This document shows positions 26,640 through 35,675 of a stretch of DNA of 37,273 nucleotides, piece by piece. The notes beneath the pieces were generated by a model that saw nothing but the letters and a program-made list of their open reading frames with translations, made no database searches and was not told where the DNA came from. This stretch comes from Stramenopiles sp. TOSAG23-2 (Eukaryota > Sar): assembly GCA_900128395.1 (NCBI GenBank), contig LT649320.1:1-37273 (forward strand), in the 5' to 3' direction. Position numbers and translations under genes: made by a program. Position 1 is the first letter of the stretch; each line of letters starts with the position of its first letter.

Positions 26640-28925
26640 TTATTTATTCTTCCCCCATACATTTTTACTTCCACCCGGATTATTATTACCATTGCCTGAC
26701 ATGGCTCTTCGACTTTTTTTACTTTGATTATTTGTCTTTGCAGCTTCTCCTAAAGTTGGAAAGAAACCCATGGTTTTAGTTATATTTGCAAAACTTTTAT
26801 CTTTTTTCTTCCCAATGTTATTATATGCAGCAGGAAGAGCAGGTTCTTTTAAAACTATTTTAGGTGGTGAACCGACAGAAGGAAAATTCTTTGGTGCCAA
26901 AGATTCTTTACGTTCTTTTTCTATTTTAGCGCTTATCATTTCAGGCGATGGGCAATCACGACTTTTATTGTGTGATTTATTTCCATTTTTATGTTTTTCT
27001 TTCATTTTTTTATCACGATCTCTTTTTCGCTTTTGAAGCTCCTTTTTAAACTTATTCTTTGTCGCTTGTGAAAGAAGATCATTTAAATCAATTTCTATTA
27101 ATTTAATTTCTGCATTGAGATTTAAATGGGATAAATACTTGTAAAATTTCGCCTTATCTTTTGTTAAAGTAACAGTTTCGATATCCAACACGTCACTTGA
27201 CTTTAATTCAGATGGAAAATTATCATATGTTTTAAATTCTTCTTTTAACAGATTGACACAAAACGGATGCAAAAATGTTTTGCTACCATCTTCAAGTTGG
27301 TAAAAGTAGAAACCTGTTTCAGTAGAACCAATTTTATTTAATGCAATTGGCTGTTGTTGTAAATTCGTTGGTGCCACAAGTTTTGGTGGCGAAATAGTTG
27401 TAGTTTTCTCCACCAAATTACTTTCAACAGTTGATTTCTGTAACTTGTCTTTTTTACTATTCGGGCTGGTTCCTCCTCCTCCTCCTAAAGATGGATACTC
27501 TTCCTCATCAAGTATAATTTTATTGTTTTTCGCAGATTTTTCTTCTTTCTTCTTCTTTTCAGATTCAATAATAGTTTCAATTAATTCATGTAATTCCCAC
27601 TTCAATGCCTTCTCAGCAATCATTTGACGTCCAAGACTATCTAATTGCGTTATTGACTCGTTTTCCTTTTGACTATCTTCGTATTTACCAATAATAGCAA
27701 GAAAATTCGCATCTTGTTTTGCCTCTGTAACTACTTTATTTAAATCTTCAATTTCTTTACATAAAATAGATTTTATATATTCTTTTGTGCATCTTAAAAA
27801 TTGTGTAAATTTTAAAAGTTGTTCTTTCTCGTTAAAATAATTATTATTGCCATTTTTTATTATTTTTACAGTAGGCATTTTTTTTTGCATTACATTATTC
27901 CATTCTTCATTTGTGATTGTTGATAAATATGCAAAGGTTGATCGAGTTGATATTTTATTGCGAAACATTAACTTAAAAGTAGCTAAAGCCGTATTACTTT
28001 TATCATTATCTTTTGCTATTGGATTGATATTGCTATTATTATTGTTATTATTGTCATCAATATCATCATTGTCATTACTATTTTCATTCTTCTTCTCGCT
28101 ACTAGTAGTTTTATTATTCTTTTTCTGATGTTGTTTGATACTAATTGTTGGTTTTATAGAAGTAATATAGCGATTTGCTGTTGGTCTTAATTTTTCTTTT
28201 GTAATTGGGTCATTACATATTGCGCATTTCACCCAATTTTTTCGATTCGAATTTTCCAAAAGTCTTAACACACATAACATGCAATATACATGACCACAAC
28301 AATTCATTAATGGCACTTCGGGTTTGCATAAACATATTGGGCAAGAAAAATCGTTATTATCTTCCAGATCAAATAAAACTTGTTCTACATCGTTCCAGTC
28401 AACTTTTTTATTATTATGAATCAACATATATGGATTATTCGTTTCAGATGCAGATGGGCCAGATACAACAAAACGATAAGTTGCTTTTAAAAATGCATTG
28501 CGATCAAATACAGGATGGTGAACTTTATGTTGCGACCGTTTCCCTATTACAGTGGATGGAAAGTAATTAAGACTATCATCCACTTCACGTTCATATTTAA
28601 AGCCTAGGAATGCACTATTTATTTGTTGTTGTGATTTTTTATTATTTTTTTTACTATTATTACCTTTATATATTTTTGCTGTCGTTATATTTTGTTGTTG
28701 CTGCTTTTTATAATGATTGCGTCGTGTTGGATATTTTTTTGTATTATTGTTATTGTAAGCACTTTTGTTTTTCTTGTTATTTTTTTTCTTGTTACTGTAT
28801 TTTTTATTAGTATTGTTATTGTTATTATTATTCTTTGAATTCCCTGATGAAGAATTGTTATTGTTATTATTATTATTATTATTACTTGGTATCCATTCTT
28901 TTGCATTAACTGATAATGCTGACAT
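26640..28925 (-). CDS. RNF10: RNF10-like RING E3 ubiquitin ligase
   Basis: 761 aa, similar to the ~800 aa family norm. An Asn/Lys-rich low-complexity N terminus (10-110) leads to the RNF10 pre-RING block (GFKYEREVDDSLNYF, FDRNAFLKATYRFVVSG, KVDWNDVEQVLFD). A C3HC4 RING follows at about 195-240 (CPIC from C195, CGHVYCMLC, CAIC). The C-terminal half has the second family signature, GFYFYQLEDGSKTFLHPFCV, then YLSHLNLNAEIKLIEIDL and a basic RKRDRDKKMKEKH stretch, ending with a FPSVG motif and Asn/Gly-rich tail. RNF10 in animals ubiquitinates 40S ribosomal proteins on stalled initiating ribosomes. All zinc ligands are present, so the protein should be active. The start is the only ATG before the low-complexity run. 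Confidence 0.9.
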   Translation of the reverse strand: MSALSVNAKEWIPSNNNNNNNNNNSSSGNSKNNNNNNNTNKKYSNKKKNNKKNKSAYNNNNTKKYPTRRNHYKKQQQQNITTAKIYKGNNSKKNNKKSQQQINSAFLGFKYEREVDDSLNYFPSTVIGKRSQHKVHHPVFDRNAFLKATYRFVVSGPSASETNNPYMLIHNNKKVDWNDVEQVLFDLEDNNDFSCPICLCKPEVPLMNCCGHVYCMLCVLRLLENSNRKNWVKCAICNDPITKEKLRPTANRYITSIKPTISIKQHQKKNNKTTSSEKKNENSNDNDDIDDNNNNNNSNINPIAKDNDKSNTALATFKLMFRNKISTRSTFAYLSTITNEEWNNVMQKKMPTVKIIKNGNNNYFNEKEQLLKFTQFLRCTKEYIKSILCKEIEDLNKVVTEAKQDANFLAIIGKYEDSQKENESITQLDSLGRQMIAEKALKWELHELIETIIESEKKKKEEKSAKNNKIILDEEEYPSLGGGGGTSPNSKKDKLQKSTVESNLVEKTTTISPPKLVAPTNLQQQPIALNKIGSTETGFYFYQLEDGSKTFLHPFCVNLLKEEFKTYDNFPSELKSSDVLDIETVTLTKDKAKFYKYLSHLNLNAEIKLIEIDLNDLLSQATKNKFKKELQKRKRDRDKKMKEKHKNGNKSHNKSRDCPSPEMISAKIEKERKESLAPKNFPSVGSPPKIVLKEPALPAAYNNIGKKKDKSFANITKTMGFFPTLGEAAKTNNQSKKSRRAMSGNGNNNPGGSKNVWGKNK

Positions 28926-29290
28926 ATTCTATTATTTTTTGTAGTGCCTTACAGCCAGAAAAAAATAAATCAAAAATAAAAGATAATATACAATATGATA
29001 TTATATATATATATACACACACATACAAATATATTATCTATCTCTTTATGTTTGTTATATAAATCTATGGATAACCTTTCTATATATATATACAGTAGCT
29101 ATACGCAGACTTTTTTTTACACAAAACATATATACATTGTTTATTTAAGCAAACGGATATTAAACATAAATACAGAAAGCATTTACCTTGGGTATAAAAT
29201 AATCACATTTCATACATACATGTAAAACAATGAACAAATTAGTTGAACTTGAATGTAAATAAAGATAAACAAGTTTATTTATTAACAATT
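28926..29290. other. Short divergent intergenic region with an upstream ORF
   Basis: 365 bp of AT-rich sequence with TA and CACA microsatellites (about 28999-29025). An ATG at 29230 opens a 10-codon upstream ORF (MNKLVELECK, stop at 29260-29262) just before the MORN gene start; it could dampen translation if included in the transcript. Confidence 0.5.
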
Positions 29291-31318
29291 ATGCCAGTGA
29301 AACAAATTGCACGTAAATTCCATACTCTTGACTTAGCTTTAAGCACTGGTGGATTGTATGTTGGCGGTCTTATCGATATTGGGTATGGACCACAAAGGCA
29401 TGGAGAAGGAACCAGATATTACAAAGATAGGGAAACTATAGCATATGAGGGTTCCTATAAATATGGTAGATGGGATGGTCATGGGAAACGATTTGCTGCT
29501 GATGGACGCTTAATTTATGAAGGATATTTTTACAACGATTTGTATCATGGTAGAGGTACTTTATATGGAGATAATGGAGAATATTATGAAGGTGAATGGG
29601 TAGACGGATTGAAAGATGGTCCTGGTACATATGTAAAACAAGATGGAGAGAAATACACGGGCAATTGGAAAAAAGGTAAATACCACGGCAAAGGTAAATT
29701 GCATAATAAAGAAGGAACTCTAATTTTCAAAGGAACCCACAAATACGGTATTCGAGTTGGTGAATGTTATTTCCTAGATGAAGACAATGGAGAAGTATTT
29801 GATGGAAATCATATTGATGGAATATTGCATGGTCAAGCGAAATATGTCGATTCGCATGGTAATTCCTATGAAGGATCTTGGAATATGGGTACTCGTGAAG
29901 GGTATGGCAAATCTGTAAATAGAGATGGTAGTAAATATGTCGGTCAATGGAAAAGTGATGAGAAAAATGGAGATGGGGAAGACATTGATAAGGATGGTTA
30001 TAATTTAAAAGGTACCTTTGTAAATGGCTATTTAGAAAATTATGGTATATTGTATTATCCAAATAAAGCAATAGCATATGAAGGTGAGTTTAAAAAAAGC
30101 AAATTTCATGGGCTAGGTGAAATATTCCGAGGAGACGGAATACTTGTGTACTCTGGAACATTTAAAAATGGAAAATACGATGGTTATGGAAATTGCTACA
30201 TGGCAAATAATGGTTATTACTACGGCTACTGGAAAAATGGACTGCGGCATACTGGAAATAGTGAATTAATAACAGTTGAGGAGGAGGAAGAAGAAGGGGA
30301 AGAAGAAGACGATGAAGATAAATTTAAAACTGGTGAATTCCGAGATGAACATGGGTGGGTTTACTCCGGTGAATGGGTTAATGATAAAAGGCACGGTAAA
30401 GGAAAATTGTATGACCAACATGGTGTACTAGTGTACGACGGTGAATTTGTCAATAATATTGTAAATGGCGAAGGGCATCATCATTATACTAGTGTAATGA
30501 TGAGAGGGAGTGACTTCAAAGGTACATTTATTAATGGAAAGAAAGAAGGTGATGGCATATTAACGTATAAAGATGGCACGGTCTTATACAAAGGCACGTA
30601 TGTACACGATACATGGCATGGTGAGGGGGAATGGCAAGATTTATATGGCACGTGGTACAAAGGCACATTTGTTCTTGGGAAACGCACTGGTAGTGGCGAA
30701 GTTCAATTGAGCAATGGTCACTTTTACAAGGGTGATTTTTTGGATGGGAAATATCATGGAAAAGGTGTCTTAGTAAAACGTAAGGTGGTTTGTGATGGTT
30801 ATTTTAAAAATGGGGAATATTTAGAGAGCAATGATGAAAGGGAAGAACGTTTGAAAGTAGAAGAAAAAGAAAGAAAACGCAGGGAATTAAAGAAAAATGC
30901 CATAGCAGAACAAATGCGAAGACGGGATGCTGCATTGAAACGACGAGCAGATGCAAAAGCAAAAGCTATGTCAAAATTGTCCAATTGGGGGGATGATAAT
31001 GATGATATGGAAGATATTAATGAAGCAAATGAACGCATAATGGCAGAGGAACAAGAAAAGCAGCGTTTATTAAAAATAGAAGAAGATAGAAAGAAAAAAG
31101 AGGAGGAAGCTAAAAGAGCAGCTGAAACTCCAGAGGAAGAAATCTTACCATCATTAGCAAAACAAAAACGACTTGATATATTGAATAAACGTGGTTCAAG
31201 AGCATTAAGTAGGAAAAAAATTCCACGTAAACATGGTAAAGGTGTCTCCGAGACCATGGAAATGAAGAAAATTGAACGGAAATCAATGTTACAATTACCA
31301 AAGTTGAATAGTCCATAA
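29291..31318 (+). CDS. MORN-repeat protein
   Basis: 675 aa from ATG 29291; the open frame continues upstream without an ATG, so this start is chosen. About 20 MORN-type repeats of ~23 aa fill residues about 35-515. The pattern is Y.G.W..G..HG.G, for example YEGEWVDGLKDGPGTYV, YTGNWKKGKYHGKGKL and YSGEWVNDKRHGKGKLY. They are interrupted once by an acidic Glu/Asp run (about 330-345). After the repeats comes a charged coiled coil (about 530-640; REERLKVEEKERKRREL) and a basic tail. MORN arrays typically mediate membrane-lipid or protein contact in axonemal, basal-body and cytoskeletal proteins. There is no kinase or SET domain. It is convergent with an outer-dynein-arm docking-like gene. Confidence 0.92.
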   Translation: MPVKQIARKFHTLDLALSTGGLYVGGLIDIGYGPQRHGEGTRYYKDRETIAYEGSYKYGRWDGHGKRFAADGRLIYEGYFYNDLYHGRGTLYGDNGEYYEGEWVDGLKDGPGTYVKQDGEKYTGNWKKGKYHGKGKLHNKEGTLIFKGTHKYGIRVGECYFLDEDNGEVFDGNHIDGILHGQAKYVDSHGNSYEGSWNMGTREGYGKSVNRDGSKYVGQWKSDEKNGDGEDIDKDGYNLKGTFVNGYLENYGILYYPNKAIAYEGEFKKSKFHGLGEIFRGDGILVYSGTFKNGKYDGYGNCYMANNGYYYGYWKNGLRHTGNSELITVEEEEEEGEEEDDEDKFKTGEFRDEHGWVYSGEWVNDKRHGKGKLYDQHGVLVYDGEFVNNIVNGEGHHHYTSVMMRGSDFKGTFINGKKEGDGILTYKDGTVLYKGTYVHDTWHGEGEWQDLYGTWYKGTFVLGKRTGSGEVQLSNGHFYKGDFLDGKYHGKGVLVKRKVVCDGYFKNGEYLESNDEREERLKVEEKERKRRELKKNAIAEQMRRRDAALKRRADAKAKAMSKLSNWGDDNDDMEDINEANERIMAEEQEKQRLLKIEEDRKKKEEEAKRAAETPEEEILPSLAKQKRLDILNKRGSRALSRKKIPRKHGKGVSETMEMKKIERKSMLQLPKLNSP

Positions 31319-31521
31319 AATAAATAAAATAATGTCAAACATAATATCAAAATCTTTTTATCATATTCTCTAATATGCATATACTCTGATGTGTGTGAAT
31401 GGAACGCTGACTCCATATATATTACACATATATAGGTGTATCAACTTAATTCCATTTTATCAAATGATATGATAGTATTGTGCATATTGTGTGCATTAAA
31501 TTTATGATTGGGGTAGTATAT

Positions 31522-33138
31522 TTAATTTAAACTTTGTTTACTAGCATTTAATGTTTCAGCTAATTTCATTTGATAACTACGAATACTTTGTGTTAATGAC
31601 AGATTACCATTTGTTGCTGCTAAAATATCATCATCATTTAAGTTATCGTTGTCCTTTAATGATGGTGCGACAATATTTGTAAATTTAGATAATGAGCCAT
31701 GGGCTTTAGCTGGACCCATATCTGGCATTTTTGGTAAAACAGAACGACGATGCGCAGCTTTATTTTGCCGTTTCCTATCAGAAATCAAAGCAGAATATTG
31801 ATGTACCAAATTTTTCCCTCTTGATTCTAAAATACCTAAAAACAACATGTAATTATCGCTTTTAACTTCCGTGGTTGGATCGCTAACTGTAATAGCTTCC
31901 GGGTTTGATTGTAAAAATTCTATTTGACTGGCATCTTTTCCCGTTATGAATTTATCACAACCAATTTTAAAGAAAGTGGTATGTAATGGCTCAAACAAAG
32001 TCTCTAAATTTTGCAACGCTTCTTCATGCATGTGTTTTCCATTTAAATAGGACTGTTCAGATTTTATATTTTCTTTCTGGCTTTGAGATAAAACTTCTGC
32101 CCTTTCAGCATTACGAGATTCGTTTGCCTCCATAATTGATTTAAATTCATTATTTAACATTTGTACAGTCTTTAATGCTTCCTCATATTCTAGCGTAACC
32201 TCATTTACTTTATTGATCAAATTGAATTCATCCTTTGACATTGTATCAAACGAAGTGGTTACAGCTTGGTATATTTCTTTTCCATTTCCATTAAATTCTA
32301 AACCGACGGCACCACTTAATGCAGCGAATTGCTCTTCTACATGTTCCAATTCTTTCAATTTCCGTTCATATGCCATATCGCTTAAACTTGCCAATGATGA
32401 AGATGAATTTTTTCTACCTTTATTCACTGGCGATAATGCTTTTCCGTGCATCCTTGTTGTGCTAGATCTGCGATGAAGCTTTTGACGCTGCAATTTTTGT
32501 ATTGCAATATCTGTGCGATCGATGATAACGGTCAAATCTTCATAATCTTTTAAAAATTGATGTTTGTCTTGGTCATACATTTTCTTTAAGTCTTGCATAC
32601 GGAGTTGTGCAGCATCTCTATCCGCATATAAATTTTCAATTTCATAGTTCAGCTGCTTTAATTCATGCGCTGTATCTGCAAGGTCATCGATCATGCGTTG
32701 AGAGACACGTTCAAATACGATTTTCTCCCTGCGTGCTAAGTCGATCTCACGTTTAATTTCATTGTTAAAACCAACTGCCTTGTCATTTTTACTTAAGACG
32801 AATTGTTTTCGTTTAGTTAATAGTTCACATTCTTGGCGTATACGCCTTTGACTCACAGCCGGTGCATCAGATGCACCAAGTGGCCGTTCACTAAGTTGCC
32901 TAATATCATCTCCGCGAGTGACCCAAGTAGCATAACTGCCCATTTTTTTTCTTGTACCCCAAAGCTCGTCTTTAATCACATTGACTTGAGGTTCCAAAGC
33001 ATCTATTTGTGTTTGAATTTGTACGATGTCATTCTCTATATCCACTTTTTCTAACTCTAGACCATGTGCTTCACGTACAGCTTTTTGTTGCCATATGGTT
33101 AAAGGCTTTACGTCTGAAACATCGTCTTCATCAGCCAT
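31522..33138 (-). CDS. Outer dynein arm docking-complex-like coiled-coil protein (ODA1/CCDC63/CCDC114 family)
   Basis: 538 aa, close to the ~62 kDa algal docking-complex subunit. Three long coiled-coil blocks (about 20-75, 95-225, 250-385) are separated by a basic Ser/Arg hinge (HRRSSTTRMHGKA, about 220-245). The conserved C-terminal block of the family (about 390-460) is recognisable as LETLFEPLHTTFFKIGCDKF then NYMLFLGILESRGKNLVHQY, where animal proteins have a similar 'LGIIEQR' element. Such proteins dock outer dynein arms on axonemal doublets. A low-complexity tail follows. Coiled-coil similarity alone can mislead, so the assignment rests mainly on the last block. It supports a motile, dynein-bearing cilium. 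Confidence 0.7.
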   Translation of the reverse strand: MADEDDVSDVKPLTIWQQKAVREAHGLELEKVDIENDIVQIQTQIDALEPQVNVIKDELWGTRKKMGSYATWVTRGDDIRQLSERPLGASDAPAVSQRRIRQECELLTKRKQFVLSKNDKAVGFNNEIKREIDLARREKIVFERVSQRMIDDLADTAHELKQLNYEIENLYADRDAAQLRMQDLKKMYDQDKHQFLKDYEDLTVIIDRTDIAIQKLQRQKLHRRSSTTRMHGKALSPVNKGRKNSSSSLASLSDMAYERKLKELEHVEEQFAALSGAVGLEFNGNGKEIYQAVTTSFDTMSKDEFNLINKVNEVTLEYEEALKTVQMLNNEFKSIMEANESRNAERAEVLSQSQKENIKSEQSYLNGKHMHEEALQNLETLFEPLHTTFFKIGCDKFITGKDASQIEFLQSNPEAITVSDPTTEVKSDNYMLFLGILESRGKNLVHQYSALISDRKRQNKAAHRRSVLPKMPDMGPAKAHGSLSKFTNIVAPSLKDNDNLNDDDILAATNGNLSLTQSIRSYQMKLAETLNASKQSLN

Positions 33139-34019
33139 CTTTTATGTCCTAGTATATAGGTATGTATTTATATATGCAAATATTGCAACAAAACTAATTT
33201 TCTATTGAAAAATACAAATAATGTGGGGAATACAAATACAAACTTCTATATCTATATCTATATATAATTGATGTTTGTGATGTCGTTGTATTAGTGTATA
33301 TTACGTATTAATAGTCTAGTATGGTATTTATTATTATTATTACAGTTGTTGTTGTTGTTTAGCTGGTTAGTGCTTTATGTGAAATAAATAATACGCAACA
33401 ACACGACTAACGGTATTTTCATCCTATCGATCTGTTTTCTGCTTTGTTCTTACCTGGTATCAGAGAGAGGATAGGTATATTTATATTATACTAATTGGTA
33501 CCAGCTTACTCATGTCTTGTATCTTCTCAGTTCTTAGTGGTTCTAGTCGTAAAAGTATTATACAGTACCACAACAGTACTGCTGGACTGTACAAAAAGGA
33601 TACTGTAATACTATTTTTAAAAAGTTGCAACAGAAAAAAAAAAAAGTCTGTTGTTGTTGCAACCTTAAAAAGATGGGAAAGCCGCCTGGAAAGCAAACAA
33701 TAAAAGGAATGGTTTGCAATCATCATCTGGCATACGAATAGCATAGCGGGGTTTCCTGAGTACTTTCTGGCTAATAAAATCTGGCAATCATCGTGATGGC
33801 AATGCAATGAACACACTTTTTATTACAAACTATAAAGATATCCAAAGATAGATTAGATACCATCGAGTAAAATATACATTGAAGTTATAAACGAATCGCT
33901 GTTGTGTTCTCATTATTTCAGATTTTATTCATATAATCATATATATAGAGAGATAGATTAGAGTTGCGCTTCTAATAAGTTAGAATACTAAATTAATTAA
34001 TTCAATACAGAAGGATAAC
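33139..34019. other. Divergent intergenic region with GC-richer segments
   Basis: 881 bp between outward-facing genes. It includes a (TATATC)n tract (about 33248-33265), TTG/GTT repeats (about 33345-33360), mixed sequence at 33415-33800 with GGGAAAGCC and CCTGGAAAGC units (33671-33695), and AT-rich sequence before the transporter start. No ORF or RNA gene is accepted. Confidence 0.5.
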
Positions 34020-35120
34020 ATGAGTAACTTGGAAAAAAATAAAGTGACGTCGGCGTTGGTAAGTATTTTCTGTCGACAATATTACCCCTTAATATAGATC
34101 CAATGCTAACAATACTGATTTGAATCAAAATACTAGCCATTATTATCAAGTTTAGCGTATGCTTGTTGCTCTATAGGTATGATATTGTTTAACAAAGCCC
34201 TGGTATCAACATTTCAATATACGCATTTTACGACGTTAATTATGATACAAAATACAATAGGATTAACTTGCTTATTATTACTACGAAATTACATAGATTT
34301 TATAAAGTTTCCTATAAATTTAGATTTGAACTTGGTAAAAGTGTGGATTCCTGCTAATTTATTCTTTGTGTTCATGCTGTATACGGGTTCAGGGAGTTTG
34401 CATGGATTGCCTGTTCAACTTGTTACCGTATTCAAAAACACAACAAATGTTATTATCGCATTTGGCGATTATTTTCTTTTCAATAACGAAACTTCATCTA
34501 TGGGTATCTTTAGTTTTGTATTAACCCTTCTAGCTACGTTATATACTGCGAAAGAAGATTTTGAACATCATCAACGAATCCAAGGTTACATTTACATGAC
34601 TTTGAATTGCTTAACAACCGCAGGTTATGTTTTGTATTTAAGATACGCCATTAAGAAAACTAAATTTACACGTTTTGGTGCGGCATATTATAACAATGTG
34701 CTATCGATTCCAATACTTTTCATATTTTCATGTGTCAATAATGGTAACCCAATTAAGCCCTTTTTGCATGATGCATTTTCAAATTTTTCATTTTGCTTCA
34801 TGCTTCTTTGCACTGGCGCATTAGGTGTTACACTTTCTATATCAGCAATGTGGTGTATTGAATCAACATCTGCAACGACATATTGTGTTGTAGGAGCGGC
34901 AAATAAAGTTGTATTAGCTATACTTGGTGTTGTATTTTTCCACAGCAAGATTACGCAAAAAACTTGGATATTTATAGTTGTAGGTATACTTGCAGGTTTA
35001 TTGTATGGCTTGTCTAAATTACCATCTGCTAAAACAGATGATGATAAAAAAAAAAATGATGATAAAAACAATACGAGGAGTACAATTCCATTGAAAAATA
35101 TTAAAAGTAGTGCTGTATGA
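34020..35120 (+). CDS. Nucleotide-sugar transporter, GDP-mannose type (two exons)
   Basis: Exons 34020-34058 and 34137-35120 join in phase 0 to give 340 aa, the usual length. Splicing restores the first transmembrane helix (LLSSLAYACCSIGMILFNKA), a family hallmark that is lost if the internal ATG at 34179 is used. About ten helices follow. The protein has an FYxNN-like motif (YYNNVLSIPIL) and a GALNK-like motif (GAANKVVLA); both are the sites that define Golgi GDP-mannose transporters such as Vrg4 and GONST1. The second motif differs by one residue (Ala for Leu). The C-terminal tail is Lys/Asp-rich and cytosolic. The role is import of nucleotide sugar, probably GDP-mannose, into the Golgi lumen for glycosylation. 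It is divergent from the docking-complex-like gene. Confidence 0.85.
34059..34136 (+). other. Spliceosomal intron in the nucleotide-sugar transporter
   Basis: This 78-nt phase-0 intron has donor GTAAGT and acceptor CTAG ending at 34136. A TGCTAAC branch-like motif lies at 34104-34110, with branch A 27 nt from the acceptor. It contains an in-frame TAG, so it must be removed for translation from 34020. Confidence 0.85.
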
Positions 35121-35223
35121 GAGAGAAAAATATACGAGTGTGTAATGTGTGGGCTAATGCAAAAGATTTCAAAATATTTTTAAAAAGTACGAATATGATA
35201 CCTGTAAAAATAATTGACATAGA

Positions 35224-35240
35224 TATGATATAATATCATA
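35224..35240. terminator. TATGATAT/ATATCATA hairpin (possible 3'-end element)
   Basis: A perfect 8-bp stem with a single-A spacer, identical in stem sequence to 26464-26484. It lies 103 bp beyond the transporter stop codon. The role is inferred from position only. Confidence 0.4.
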
Positions 35241-35362
35241 CAAAAGCTCGTACGATTTTTCGTTCTAGTAATTTCTTAATTCCGTCACTTATATCTCCCA
35301 TGTATCATATTATCAAATATTAATATACTCGTAATATTTAGTATAATTAACGCTATATAACT

Positions 35363-35411
35363 TATTCTTTAATTTACTCATGATAATTCCTTACTCTCCA
35401 GAAAAAATACG
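35363..35411 (-). repeat. Dispersed repeat, copy C (core only)
   Basis: The minus strand reads GTATTTTTTCTGGAGAGTAA then GGAATTATCATGAGTAAATT. This matches the copy A core at about 12788-12835 except for a few substitutions and one inserted base. Sequence outside the core is not obviously shared. Confidence 0.7.
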
Positions 35412-35574
35412 AAGTACGAACCTCGTACAAAATATATTACATCATTTATAAAATTAATTTAATAATTTAAATATTAAAAAAACAAATATACAGAGGTGCG
35501 TGTATGTGAAATTAAATTCATAAAACACGACTAAAGTCATGTGTACAGATATTATAATACGAGAGAGTAATATA

Positions 35575-35597
35575 TACGAGTATATATACGACTCGTA
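35575..35597. repeat. TACGAGT/ACTCGTA inverted repeat
   Basis: Perfect 7-bp stem with a 9-nt loop, in the convergent spacer 79 bp from the facing gene's stop. Confidence 0.65.
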
Positions 35598-35675
35598 TTA
35601 TATATAATTTTTTTCTAAATATTTTTTTTCAAAAATAAAATAACATACCCACACCAAAAACATAAAACATGTGTG

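Larger units (their letters stand above)
35121..35675. other. Convergent intergenic region with hairpins and repeat copy C
   Basis: 555 bp, AT-rich. It holds the TATGATAT hairpin (35224-35240), dispersed-repeat copy C (35363-35411), a TACGAA cluster (35406-35428) and the TACGAGT/ACTCGTA stem (35575-35597). No ORF was found. Confidence 0.55.

Noticed and set aside
28205-28570. 121-codon plus-strand ORF inside the RNF10-like gene
   Set aside because: Antisense of the conserved RING region, which is certain coding sequence on the minus strand.
29243-29290. 16-codon upstream extension of the MORN frame
   Set aside because: It begins with TTG, not ATG, and the first ATG is at 29291, where the protein-like sequence starts.
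30799-31416. 205-codon minus-strand ORF
   Set aside because: Antisense of the charged coiled-coil end of the MORN protein, Ser/Phe/Leu-rich as expected for a mirror of Glu/Lys codons.
34179-34181. ATG at 34179 as the transporter start
   Set aside because: It removes the first half of the conserved first transmembrane helix, which an upstream exon with a good intron restores.
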